The notes beneath the pieces are model-generated. The model did not search any database, was not told where the DNA came from, and saw only the letters and a list, made by a program, of their open reading frames with translations. Made by a program: the position numbers and the translations under genes. A stretch of DNA of 64,000 nucleotides from Methanobrevibacter sp. (GTDB lineage: Archaea > Methanobacteriota > Methanobacteria > Methanobacteriales > Methanobacteriaceae), in assembly GCF_017468685.1 (NCBI RefSeq), contig NZ_JAFUHT010000077.1, positions 62,001 through 126,000 on the forward strand. The letters are read 5' to 3'. This document shows positions 55,450 through 64,000 of this stretch, piece after piece (position 1 is the stretch's first letter; each line of letters starts with the position of its first letter).

Positions 55450-56316
55450 ATGAAAATAAAAGCATTATGTCTATTTTGTTTATGTTTAATATTAAGTTGC
55501 AGCATTGTTGCAGCACATGACACTAACACGACAGATTCAGAAATTGATGCACTAAAAACATCAGATGACACAATCCTTTCAGACGAGACAACTGTGAATG
55601 CAACAAAAAGCGGAATCAGAAACATTACATTTAGTGACGGCTACAATGGATACTGTATAAACTTATCCAAAGACCATGCTGAAGTTGGAAGCGTATTTAC
55701 ACCAAAAGACACATCACATGCAATGAACAATAAGTACAATACATCCATAGGCAACTATTTAAAAATATTATTCGTTGATTTCTATGATACTGCAAGTACA
55801 GATTCAGATGCTGCTAGTGAAGTAATTTGGGATTTTTCAGACAGATATTATCTAAACAGCAACAATCCCATAACCCAAGCAATTCTAAAACTGGCTGAAG
55901 AAGGCAGAGTAATTCCTGATCATGGACAAACAAAACAGATAGATGAAAAAACAGAAGCTATCTTTGATTTTGAAGTATTTGACCCATTAAATGATGATAT
56001 GCAAAACTACTTCGGATACAAAATAACATTAAAAGAAATACAAAATAATTCATCCGAAAGTAATAATACAAACATTACCAATCAAACAAACAGCAATTCA
56101 ACTAATAAAAGTACTGATAAAACTAATAATATAAATAAAAATGAATCCACTGAAATTCAAAAGGATATGGCAAAAAATAATCAAAAAACAAATGATATTA
56201 AATCAAATAAAAATTCCTCAGCATTTCAAAGCATTTCAAACACTACGGGCAATCCAATTATATTATTACTTTTGGTTTTCTCAATAATAGGATTTAAAAG
56301 AATATACAAAAAATAA
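55450..56316 (+). CDS. Surface protein with a thioester-domain-like region
   Basis: 288 residues from ATG 55450, ten bases after GGAGG; the ATG at 55414 is upstream of that site. The signal peptide ends near IVAA. Residues about 57-210 resemble a thioester (TQXA) domain: NGYCINLSKD (Cys69) and AASEVIWDFSDRYYL, where the usual TQxAIW gives ASEVIW, so the Gln of the Cys-Gln bond is Ser123. An alternative TQ lies at 142-143. An Asn/Ser/Lys linker leads to the TTGNPI plus hydrophobic plus KRIYKK tail. The thioester call is inference. Confidence 0.6.
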   Translation: MKIKALCLFCLCLILSCSIVAAHDTNTTDSEIDALKTSDDTILSDETTVNATKSGIRNITFSDGYNGYCINLSKDHAEVGSVFTPKDTSHAMNNKYNTSIGNYLKILFVDFYDTASTDSDAASEVIWDFSDRYYLNSNNPITQAILKLAEEGRVIPDHGQTKQIDEKTEAIFDFEVFDPLNDDMQNYFGYKITLKEIQNNSSESNNTNITNQTNSNSTNKSTDKTNNINKNESTEIQKDMAKNNQKTNDIKSNKNSSAFQSISNTTGNPIILLLLVFSIIGFKRIYKK

Positions 56317-56349
56317 TGGGAGTTAAATGCTCCCAAACTTTTTTTTAAA
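56317..56349 (+). terminator. Hairpin terminator
   Basis: TGGGAG and CTCCCA (56317-56322, 56330-56335) form a 6-bp stem right after the stop, followed by AACTTTTTTTTT. Confidence 0.65.
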
Positions 56350-56380
56350 TGAAAATTATTAATCATGATGAAAAAGTCAG

Positions 56381-57118
56381 TTAAACTTCTATGACATCCC
56401 CATAATAACCATTATTATAACTTTCATCGTAATACATATCAATTAGCACACCGTTAATGTCTGACATGTTAACCCATGTGCGAAGGCCTTCATATGTATA
56501 TTCCTTTCCGTTTTTTACAAAGGTTCCGTTAACATTATCGCTGGTGAGATACACTTCATCACCTTTGATTACAGAAACCCTTTTTAAAATATCAATATTT
56601 TTAGGATGATATTTGGCACTTACTATATCTCCAACATGGATATCATGGGTTTTATTCAATATGAACATGGATCCATCTTTTATTGTAGGTTCCATTGAAA
56701 TTCCCCTGGCTTTTCCAAGATAAATGAAAGAATCATCACCATAAGGGGATTTGATTGTGATGTCAGGATTATCAATGCCATAGTTCCGACAGATTTCCCG
56801 TATTTCATTTTTTAAAGTGGTAATATTTGCATTGGAATCATAAGTTTGATCAACAATGCATTCATATATCTCATTTTGCAAATTATAGTCATTTTGAGGA
56901 ACATAAACATCAATATAAGAACTTTCGCCCTTTTCAAAAAATTCAATTGTAACCTGATTGGAATCAGAATCTTCATAATAATTGGAGTTCATGTCAAAAA
57001 ATTCCGTGTCATACCACGGATCTGCATATTCGTAGTAATAGTTTGCAGATACAGAAGTGATGAATACAAAAATTACAAAAATGGATATTAAAATGGACAT
57101 GCATATTTTTTTGTTCAT
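56381..57118 (-). CDS. Secreted signal-peptidase-I-like protein (S26/S24 fold)
   Basis: 245 residues. A signal peptide or anchor (MNKKICMSILISIFVIFVFI) precedes a 110-residue acidic and Tyr-rich region. The S26-type core follows: ISMEPTIKDGSMFILNKTH (Ser near 140 as nucleophile), HVGDIVSAKYHP, DILKRVSVIKGDEVYLTSDN. The KRV lysine takes the place of the His used by most archaeal/ER signal peptidases, like a bacterial Ser-Lys dyad. It faces the thioester-like protein gene tail to tail. Role: cleavage of a secreted protein, inferred. Confidence 0.65.
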   Translation of the reverse strand: MNKKICMSILISIFVIFVFITSVSANYYYEYADPWYDTEFFDMNSNYYEDSDSNQVTIEFFEKGESSYIDVYVPQNDYNLQNEIYECIVDQTYDSNANITTLKNEIREICRNYGIDNPDITIKSPYGDDSFIYLGKARGISMEPTIKDGSMFILNKTHDIHVGDIVSAKYHPKNIDILKRVSVIKGDEVYLTSDNVNGTFVKNGKEYTYEGLRTWVNMSDINGVLIDMYYDESYNNGYYGDVIEV

Positions 57119-57269
57119 ATTATCACTTAGAGAAATTAATTAAAGATATTCTATATTTTGAAGGTAATATAGTTTATGAAATGGGATATATCACTTTTCA
57201 TCAGTTTTAAAAATGAATTTAAATAGTTTTGAATAATTCATCAACAAATATGCGCTTTAAACTACTATA

Positions 57270-57380
57270 GATAATGTAAATGCAACATGTAATGTCACAA
57301 TCAACATTGATGGAGTGAATTACACTGCAGAATTAACAAATTAAGTAACATATGCATTCAGTTATACTGCTACAGTAATT
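57270..57380 (+). pseudogene. Adhesin fragment
   Basis: The reading DNVNATCNVTINIDGVNY-TAELTN, stop, VTYAFSYTATVI is an Ig-like adhesin piece with an in-frame stop and no start. It lies next to another decayed gene. Confidence 0.55.
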
Positions 57381-57428
57381 ATTTATAGAATTCCAAGATT
57401 TGGAAAATATATACTGTACATGAGATAA

Positions 57429-57654
57429 TCAGAGGCCGGCGTAGGCGAAACCGGTGAAATCATGTGCAGAGGTTTCAATGTAATGAAAGGATACTATAAC
57501 ATGCCTGAAAAAACTGCAGAAACCATAGAACCTGACGGATGGCTACACTCAGGAGACCTTGCAACTATTTGAGGAGGAATTCCCACTTACAACCAGTGGA
57601 AAAATCCAGAAATACAAGTTAGGCGACTAAGATCTCAAACTATTGGATGAATGA
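57429..57654 (+). pseudogene. AMP-dependent acyl-CoA synthetase remnant
   Basis: [20 protein letters not shown], then [23 protein letters not shown] match the central core of AMP-forming acyl-CoA synthetases. Directly after the stop, in another frame, comes EEFPLTTSGKIQKYKL, the C-terminal end of the same family, so the piece between GDLAT and the C-terminus is deleted. The 5' half is also absent. It is less AT-rich than the surroundings. A terminator-like hairpin (57661-57682) still follows. Confidence 0.75.
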
Positions 57655-57660
57655 TGTGAA

Positions 57661-57688
57661 AGAGGAGAATTGTATCTTCTCTTTTTAT
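57661..57688 (+). terminator. Terminator left from the synthetase gene
   Basis: AGAGGAGA and TCTTCTCT (57661-57668, 57675-57682) form an 8-bp stem with one G-T pair, followed by TTTTAT. Confidence 0.5.
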
Positions 57689-58255
57689 ACTATTTTTTTA
57701 AATTTAAAATAAGCGATTTTTAATTGTTTTTTATTATTATCTGTTTTTTTTAAAATCATTGTAAAGAAATTATTTACATATTGGTTTAATATTTTTTAGT
57801 ATTTTTTTTACTTTATTATATAATTTTTTATACTTTTTTTTTATACATTTAACGATTTTCAATTCATAATGATTAATATTTTTTTAACTTAATAGTTATT
57901 TTTAGTTGATTTGTATAATTTTATTTTTTATTGTGGAAAATTTTATAAAAATTCTGCTATTTGTTGAAAATTATTAAATTTAATATATTGAACATTTTTC
58001 ATTATTTTTTATTTTTTTTAATTATATTGTTAGTAAATTTTATATATAATTAGAAAATAATATCATAAATGCAATAATATTTTGATAATTAGTTTTTTAA
58101 CTTTTAATCTAAATTCAATAGGATGAAATTAAAAAAATTTTAAATAAAAATAATAAATTTTATTTAATTAAATTTAATTTTTTCTACATTGTCAAAATTA
58201 TGTTGTGATATGATAAATTTGATTTATTATATGTGTAAGTAAAAAATTGTATTCA
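57689..58255. other. Extremely AT-rich intergenic stretch
   Basis: No gene seen. The region is almost all A and T with many T runs, and it is the upstream region of the giant adhesin. Confidence 0.4.
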
Positions 58256-58256
58256 T

Positions 58257-58273
58257 AAGGAGGAGATAATATC
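58257..58273 (+). promoter_or_regulatory. Strong SD site pointing to an ATC start
   Basis: AAGGAGGAGAT (58257-58267) ends three bases before ATC at 58271. An in-frame TAA at 58256 closes the frame upstream and no ATG, GTG or TTG lies before the TTG at 58295. Its spacing equals that of AGGTGAT-AAT-ATG at 16488. Confidence 0.5.
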
Positions 58274-61200
58274 AAAAAAATAGAAAAATCTATTTTGATT
58301 ATTTTGATATTATTCTTGCTCGTATTTTTAGTGGGAGTTGTTAGTGCATCACAAGATTCGGCAATGAATAATATGACATTAACGAAAACGGATGATGATG
58401 TTATATACGAGTCGCTGCCGAGTGATTCTGCTGAAGGCTACCTGCAAGCTAGTGATAATGAATTATTGTCAGCTACCCATGATATTTCAGGTTCTACTGT
58501 TCAGGATATTAAAAATTATTTTGATTCCGGAGCAGTTCATGAAGGTGATACAGTATATCTTGGAAATAAAGATTTCACATCCAATTGGCAGCAATGGGAT
58601 GGAAATCAGGTAAATGTCAATGTTGCTAATGTCATTATAACTGGTGGAAGCAGTTCCAACCCAAATGGATTTTCCACAATAAATGCAAATTATGCTAAAG
58701 TATTTAGCTTTAATGCAGCTGGAATCACTTTAAGCAATGTTAAGATTTTAAATTCAAATAGTGGTAGTGGACCAGGTTCTGCTGTTTACGTTCAGTCTTC
58801 AGACTGTAAAATAAATAATTGTTTATTTGATAATTGTGAAAATCAGAACGGTGGTGCTGTTCGTATAAATTCACAGGGAACAAATACTCAGTTTACTAAC
58901 TGTAATTTTACAAATAATGGAAACAAATGGACAGGAGATGGTGGAGCAGTATATGTGGAAGCTAATGACTGTAAATTTAACAATTGTCTTTTCGAAAAGA
59001 ATAATTATGCAAGATCAAATAATGAAATAGCTAATGGTGGGGCAATTTTCTCTACCGGAGCAAGGTTGACTGTAACAAACAGTTATTTCAAACAAAATGT
59101 TGCCCGTTCTGAATGGGGTAATGGTGGAGCTATTTGCTCTAAAGGGGCAGATTCAACAATATCCAATTGTACTTTTGAAGATAATTCTGCACCTTACGGT
59201 AAAGCAATTCACTGTGAAGGTACTAACGGTCTGGTAGACGACTGTAAATTCAGACAAAACATTGAAATGAGTGTTGAAAGTGGATTTTTATCATTGACAT
59301 TTGCTCTTTCAGTAGATTTTTCCCATATGATTAATGGTAATCCTGCTATTGAAAATTTAAAAATATGGGATGGCTCATCATATGTTCCAGGTAACCTGAC
59401 TGACGAGGGTGTGGTTAAATTACCAAATCAGGAACTCACTGTTGTCATTTATGATTCAAACGGTGATGAGATAGACAGAAAAACCGGAGTAACTGATAAA
59501 AATGGTGAAATGAAATATGATTATTCAAATCTCCCTGATGGAAGTTACACTTATAAGGTTTATTCCGGAGAACTTGAAAAAGAGGGCAGTTTTTTTAAAG
59601 GATCTATTCCTGTTGAAGGAAACAGATTTTCCGATATTCAAGCTGCAATAAACTCCGCTGAACCGGGAACAATTCTTCAACTGAAAGATGTCACTTACAT
59701 TAATGACATTCAAAACAATATGGTAATTGATAAATCAATTACAATTTTGGGCAGTAACGGAACTGTTTTGGATGCGGAAGGTTATTCCAGGATATTTAAA
59801 ATAAATGATAATGTAAATACTGTCAATTTAGTAAATCTCACATTTATTAACGGTAAAAGCAAAGAAAATGGTGGTGCAATTTATATTGGTGAAAATTGTG
59901 ATAATGTAAACATTTTAAATTCAAATTTCACCAACAATCATGTTGCAAATGACGGGTCACAGCAGTGGCCTGACAACTTTGGACATGGTGGTGCCGTTGC
60001 AATTTCAGCCAGCGCACACAATGGGCTGATTTCCGATTCAACATTTACAAATAACTCTGCTCCTGCAGGTGGAGGTGCTGTTAAAAACTTTGGTGCCCAA
60101 GGATGGGTCATTTCCAATTCAACATTTACCAACAACACTGCTTACGGTGTGCTCCAAAACAATCCGTCCCTTGTTCCTAATGGTGGTGGAGCGCTTTGGT
60201 CCTGTATGGCTCAAATGGAAATATTTAACTGTAATTTCACAGAAAACAAGGCTCCATATGGTGGTGCAATAAGAGGTTTCGTTGATACATTTGATTGTCA
60301 ATTCTACTTTAATGTCGCTACCAATGGTAACGGCGGTGCTATTGATGTTACTATCGACAGTCAAGTCGGAAGACCTAATCTTAAGTTTGTAAACACAACC
60401 TTTGTAAACAATACTGCAAAAGGACAACGTTCTCAGGACAGGGCACAGGGTGGTGCTCTTCACATGTACGACATTAACCATGTGGACATGATTGGCTGTA
60501 AATGTTTTAATAACACTGCAGACAGAGGTGGAGCTATTGATTTTTTCATTATCGGTACTACTGTAGTTGATAACTGTATTTTGGAAAACAACACTGCTCA
60601 TTCTGAAGGTGGTGCATTTTACATCAATACAACATCTTCACCGTGTGAGTTCATGAATTCCAATATTTCAAACAATAAGGCTGGTACTGATGGTGGTGCA
60701 ATCTATCTGATTACCGATGGTGCTTTCTTTGACAATATTATTTCTGTTAATAACAATGCGTCCCGTGGAGGTTCCGCTTTTATTCGTGGTCATGATGCTG
60801 TTGTACAGCATTCAACCTTCAACAACAATAATGCTATTTATAATGGAACCGACAATTCCGGTATCGGTGGAGCATTTGACATTTTAGGTAACAACTGTCA
60901 GCTGATTGATGTTACATCAAAATATAACAATGCTACTCTTGGTGGTTCAACATTTATTCGAGGGGACCATACAAAAATCAAACAGTCAACATTTGACAAT
61001 AACACTGCTACTTTGCGTGGTGGAGGTATAAATGTTGCTGGTGATTACTGTAACGTGAGTGATGTTGATGTATCCGGCAATTTTGCAGGTACTGATGGTG
61101 GTGCCGTTTACGTTAAAGGTGACTATTCTTCATTTGTTAGAGTAGATTCTATAAATAACACAGCTTGCCGTGGAGGTTCCACTTTTATTGAAGGAGACTT

Positions 61201-64000
61201 TGTTGATGTGCATGACTGTGTTTTAGATGGAAATAAAGCTATTGATAACGGTACAAATCTCAGTGGTAGAGGTGGTGGATTAGACATCGCAGGAGAAAAT
61301 TGTAAGATTTATAATCTTGAGGTTTCTAAAAACACTGCTGCACGTGAGGGTGGTGCATTCTATGTTAAAAGTAATGATATTCATTTCCATCATATTAACT
61401 CTACAGATAACTCTGCTCAACGTGGAGGTTCATCATATATTAGAGGAAATAATATTACCGTATCAGACTCAACATTTGATAGGAATAAGGCTATTTACAA
61501 TGGTACTAATGACACAGGTTTAGGTGGTGCATTGGATGTCTTGGGTAACGACTGTAAATTCATCAATGTCGAATCATTAAATAACAATGCTACTCTTGGT
61601 GGATCAACATTTATCAGAGGAAACAACACACTTATTAAAGATTGTGTACTTGATAACAATTATGCTACCGAACGTGGTGGCGGATTGGATATTGCAGGAA
61701 TAAATTGTACTGTAATTAATGTGGATTTATCAAATAACCATGCAGATGGAATCGGTGGTGCAGTTTACGTTTTAGGAGACAATGCAACATTTGATCATGT
61801 GGATTCAGAAAGAAACACTGCTACTCGTGGAGGTTCATCATTTATTGAAGGTAACTTTACCAAAATTATTGACTGTGATTTGGACAACAATAACGCTTCC
61901 GATAGAGGTGGATCATTGGATATTGCAGGAAACAACTGTACAGTTAGAAATGTAAATCTTTCAAACTGTCATGCAGCTAATGAAGGTGGTGCAATTTACG
62001 TTAAAGGTAATTTCACAACTTTTGACAATGTAATGTCTGTAAATAACACTGCTTCAAAAGGAGGTTCTTCATTCATTGAAGGTCATAATATTACAGTCCA
62101 GAATTGTCATTTGGACAGTAACAATGCTTCCATTCGTGGGGGTGGTTTGGATGTTGCAGGAGACAACTGTACTTTCATCAATGTTACTCTGTCAAACTGT
62201 AATGCCACTATAAATGGTGGTGCCGTTTATGTTAGAGGTGACAATGCATTATTTGATAATGTAACTTCCTTTAAAAACACTGCTTTGGCTGGTGGTTCAA
62301 GTTATATTGACGGAAATAATGTAATTGTTCAAAATTCCAGATTCAAGTATAATACAGCTTTAAAAATTGAAGAAGATCCTGAAACAGGTTTGGGTGGTGC
62401 AATTAATATTGAGGGTGATAATGCCCAGTTCTTAAATAATAACGTTTCCTATAATGAAGCAAACTCCGGTGGTGGAGTCTTTATTATAGGTGAAAATGCA
62501 TTATTCATGAATAATAATCTCACTTTTAACCGTGCAACCGGTAGAAATTCTGCTGGAGGAGCTGCAAGTATTGAAGGTGCAAATACTAATTTCACAAAAA
62601 ACAACATTTCTTCAAACTATGCTGCCGATAATGGTGGTGGAGTATTTGTTGCAAGTGAAAATGCATATTTTGAAGACATATATGCTTTCAATAACACTGC
62701 TGAAAATGGAGGGTTTGCAAAACTTTTCTTCGCTTTTGATTTAATCGTCAAAAATTCCACATTCATCAGCAATCATGCAATTGGTGATATTTCCAGAGAT
62801 AGAGGAGAAGGTGGAGCTTTCCATATAGATTTCTCATTTGATGCAGATATTCAGGCTAACTTCTATAACAACACTGCAACTAACGGTTCCGCAATTTATA
62901 TTCAAGACTCTTCAGTAAGGGTTCATGATTCAGAATTCTTTGATAATCTTGCTAGGTCTTACTTGCTTGTAATTGATTATGATAGGGGAAACAGCAGTGC
63001 AGACTGTACTGTTCAAGGCGTTTGCAACTGCAGTTGCAACTGCTCTAAAAACAAATCATTGATTCAGTCTTATGCATTAAATCGTATTTCTAAAGAAAAT
63101 AGGTTATATGCAAAATATTTGAATAATCTTTTGCGTGCATATGATGCTGAATGCGAATGTGCTTGTGGCTGTGATGGCAATTGTACTGAAGGCACATGTA
63201 ACTGTCACTGCAATGATTTGCAATACATCTCAACAGTTTATGAAGGCGAAAACATTACAATTCTCGTTTTCCATAAGGGTGGAGACAACATTGCAAATGC
63301 AATGTATAACAGAGATGGTGAAGTAACTGTAAACAATATCACTTATCAGTTCTTCGATGAAAATAATGAAGTAAGAACAATTCACAGTAAAGCAGAGGAT
63401 GTTGAACCTGAAGACATCCCAAATTATGATAATGTTTACCAGTATCCGTTTGAAAACAACCAGGTTATCAGAATTGAGGTTTATAACGAGACTGGAAGTT
63501 TAATTAAAAATGTGACTTATTCTGAAATTCCAAGAACTGACATTTATGGTGCTACACGTTTAACACTTGAAAACTTAACAAAAGGAAACTATACTGTTAA
63601 GGCAATCTATGATAAAAGCAGTTATTATACCGTTATCGGTAATCAAAGCAAGTTCAGGGTAATTCCGCTAATTGTTAAAATGGTGGATAAAGTTACTTTG
63701 AATGAAACAGTTATTCTAGGAGATAATGTAAGTTTTACCATTATTGTGAATAACACTAATGTTTTTGCACTACACAATGTGACCGTAACTGAAATTTTCA
63801 ATTCCGGTGAGTTGCAATTTGTAGGTTATACCAATCATGATAAATGGATTACAAAAGACAATATTACTTTTGTTTATAATGGCGTTTTAGGAGTTAATGA
63901 AAGTGCAAGCTTCACTATTACATTTAAAACATTGAAGACTGGTACTTTACTCAACACTGTTAATTTAACAACAAAGGAAACTGGAAACCGTACAGATAGT
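58271..64000 (+). CDS. Giant adhesin-like beta-helix surface protein, 3' end outside window
   Basis: 1910 codons are visible and the frame is still open at the end. From ATC 58271 the N-terminus reads IKKIEKSILIILILF, a full signal peptide with cut near VVSA. From about residue 70 to 1560 it is a parallel beta-helix with rungs like NNTA-GGA-YV-G and a supra-repeat (see 60767-62291). A Cys-rich insert lies at 63002-63211, then an Ig-like region and a DUF11-type domain (SFTIIVNNTNVFALHNVTVTE). Together with the other adhesins it probably mediates surface contact. Confidence 0.85.
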   Translation, partial: MKKIEKSILIILILFLLVFLVGVVSASQDSAMNNMTLTKTDDDVIYESLPSDSAEGYLQASDNELLSATHDISGSTVQDIKNYFDSGAVHEGDTVYLGNKDFTSNWQQWDGNQVNVNVANVIITGGSSSNPNGFSTINANYAKVFSFNAAGITLSNVKILNSNSGSGPGSAVYVQSSDCKINNCLFDNCENQNGGAVRINSQGTNTQFTNCNFTNNGNKWTGDGGAVYVEANDCKFNNCLFEKNNYARSNNEIANGGAIFSTGARLTVTNSYFKQNVARSEWGNGGAICSKGADSTISNCTFEDNSAPYGKAIHCEGTNGLVDDCKFRQNIEMSVESGFLSLTFALSVDFSHMINGNPAIENLKIWDGSSYVPGNLTDEGVVKLPNQELTVVIYDSNGDEIDRKTGVTDKNGEMKYDYSNLPDGSYTYKVYSGELEKEGSFFKGSIPVEGNRFSDIQAAINSAEPGTILQLKDVTYINDIQNNMVIDKSITILGSNGTVLDAEGYSRIFKINDNVNTVNLVNLTFINGKSKENGGAIYIGENCDNVNILNSNFTNNHVANDGSQQWPDNFGHGGAVAISASAHNGLISDSTFTNNSAPAGGGAVKNFGAQGWVISNSTFTNNTAYGVLQNNPSLVPNGGGALWSCMAQMEIFNCNFTENKAPYGGAIRGFVDTFDCQFYFNVATNGNGGAIDVTIDSQVGRPNLKFVNTTFVNNTAKGQRSQDRAQGGALHMYDINHVDMIGCKCFNNTADRGGAIDFFIIGTTVVDNCILENNTAHSEGGAFYINTTSSPCEFMNSNISNNKAGTDGGAIYLITDGAFFDNIISVNNNASRGGSAFIRGHDAVVQHSTFNNNNAIYNGTDNSGIGGAFDILGNNCQLIDVTSKYNNATLGGSTFIRGDHTKIKQSTFDNNTATLRGGGINVAGDYCNVSDVDVSGNFAGTDGGAVYVKGDYSSFVRVDSINNTACRGGSTFIEGDFVDVHDCVLDGNKAIDNGTNLSGRGGGLDIAGENCKIYNLEVSKNTAAREGGAFYVKSNDIHFHHINSTDNSAQRGGSSYIRGNNITVSDSTFDRNKAIYNGTNDTGLGGALDVLGNDCKFINVESLNNNATLGGSTFIRGNNTLIKDCVLDNNYATERGGGLDIAGINCTVINVDLSNNHADGIGGAVYVLGDNATFDHVDSERNTATRGGSSFIEGNFTKIIDCDLDNNNASDRGGSLDIAGNNCTVRNVNLSNCHAANEGGAIYVKGNFTTFDNVMSVNNTASKGGSSFIEGHNITVQNCHLDSNNASIRGGGLDVAGDNCTFINVTLSNCNATINGGAVYVRGDNALFDNVTSFKNTALAGGSSYIDGNNVIVQNSRFKYNTALKIEEDPETGLGGAINIEGDNAQFLNNNVSYNEANSGGGVFIIGENALFMNNNLTFNRATGRNSAGGAASIEGANTNFTKNNISSNYAADNGGGVFVASENAYFEDIYAFNNTAENGGFAKLFFAFDLIVKNSTFISNHAIGDISRDRGEGGAFHIDFSFDADIQANFYNNTATNGSAIYIQDSSVRVHDSEFFDNLARSYLLVIDYDRGNSSADCTVQGVCNCSCNCSKNKSLIQSYALNRISKENRLYAKYLNNLLRAYDAECECACGCDGNCTEGTCNCHCNDLQYISTVYEGENITILVFHKGGDNIANAMYNRDGEVTVNNITYQFFDENNEVRTIHSKAEDVEPEDIPNYDNVYQYPFENNQVIRIEVYNETGSLIKNVTYSEIPRTDIYGATRLTLENLTKGNYTVKAIYDKSSYYTVIGNQSKFRVIPLIVKMVDKVTLNETVILGDNVSFTIIVNNTNVFALHNVTVTEIFNSGELQFVGYTNHDKWITKDNITFVYNGVLGVNESASFTITFKTLKTGTLLNTVNLTTKETGNRTDS
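60767..62291 (+). repeat. Supra-repeat inside the giant adhesin
   Basis: The codons for GGS-(T/S)FI motifs start at 60767, 60941, 61172, 61424, 61598, 61829, 62060 and 62291. Intervals are 174, 231, 252, 174, 231, 231 and 231 bases, all multiples of three. Each block of 231 bases (77 residues) has three beta-helix rungs: GGSSFIEG, GGLDIAG-NCT and GGAVYV-G types. Confidence 0.7.
63002..63211 (+). other. Cysteine-rich CxC segment in the giant adhesin
   Basis: Translation gives DCTVQGVCNCSCNC, a 48-residue helical spacer, then CECACGCDGNC-TEGTCNCHC: 13 Cys in about 70 residues, mostly as CxC. The surrounding beta-helix holds only scattered single cysteines. Confidence 0.75.

Noticed and set aside
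57689-58255. Replication origin in the AT-rich stretch
   Set aside because: No origin recognition boxes or nearby cdc6/orc gene; low complexity alone is not enough.
60119-60601. Minus-strand ORF of 160 codons
   Set aside because: It is a shadow of the repeated giant adhesin; its translation is low-complexity and has no neighbour on that strand.
60767-62291. Regular repeats read as a possible CRISPR array
   Set aside because: The repeats are in frame, diverged and coding; there are no constant repeats with unique spacers.

Overview
The window looks like a piece of the chromosome of a Methanobrevibacter-type methanogenic archaeon. The DNA is very AT-rich. Archaeal TATA-like promoters precede many genes, and Shine-Dalgarno (SD) sites of the GGAGG or AGGTGAT type precede many starts. 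Large secreted adhesin-like proteins with beta-helix or Ig-like repeats recur, and one surface protein carries pseudomurein-binding repeats beside a transglutaminase/cysteine-peptidase domain, which points to a pseudomurein cell wall. No rRNA, tRNA, CRISPR array or intact insertion sequence was seen.

Layout. 1-3.8 kb: the C-terminal end of one adhesin and a complete second one. 3.8-9.9 kb: two methyltransferases, a Cas4/RecB-like nuclease, an iron-sulfur flavoprotein with a ferredoxin, NAD kinase, a NifU-like protein paired with a GGGtGRT-family protein, and a Nudix hydrolase. 9.9-10.3 kb: a decayed Bro-N/DinD-type gene. 10.3-20.8 kb: amidohydrolase, malate dehydrogenase, SstT plus a bacterial-type D-aminoacyl-tRNA deacylase, a possible XpaC / zinc-ribbon / TelA / membrane-protein operon, a Nim-like flavoprotein, uracil-DNA glycosylase and a YkgJ-like protein. 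21-30.5 kb: two paralogous transglutaminase surface proteins with nearly identical promoters and leader hairpins, flanking a 1032-residue protein made of a DUF4145-like domain, a zinc ribbon and about eleven degenerate helix-turn-helix-like repeats. 30.7-36.3 kb: a 40-residue small protein, a marR-MFS-MFS operon, unknown small genes and a TPR-HIRAN protein. 36.3-46.7 kb: redox and metal-linked genes (flavin disulfide reductase, ferritin-like protein, metallo-beta-lactamase fold hydrolase, flavodoxin-ferredoxin), a 19-codon microgene, a cysteine synthase homologue, a beta-helix adhesin, pyridoxamine kinase and a radical SAM protein. 46.7-57.1 kb: SurE, an NCS1 permease, an MFS exporter, a SAP-domain protein, an alanine symporter, a PAS histidine kinase, a possible thioester-domain surface protein and a secreted signal-peptidase-like protein. 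57.2-57.7 kb: pseudogene debris. 58.3-64 kb: a giant beta-helix adhesin that runs off the window and has no standard start codon.

The observations I rank highest are these. (1) Three genes have a good SD site placed at normal spacing before ACG or ATC rather than ATG, GTG or TTG. (2) A TTAGG-N4-CCTAA-like operator occurs at three promoters, two of which drive very small Lys/Glu-rich proteins; it resembles a DtxR-family metal box. (3) Three surface proteins share a C-terminal TxNP-hydrophobic-basic tail that looks like a sorting signal. (4) Two paralogous leaders carry a hairpin with a compensatory base-pair change. (5) The 1032-residue repeat protein is not a family I recognise. (6) A Cys-rich CxC segment sits inside the giant adhesin. 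All functional statements come from reading the sequence; no search was run.
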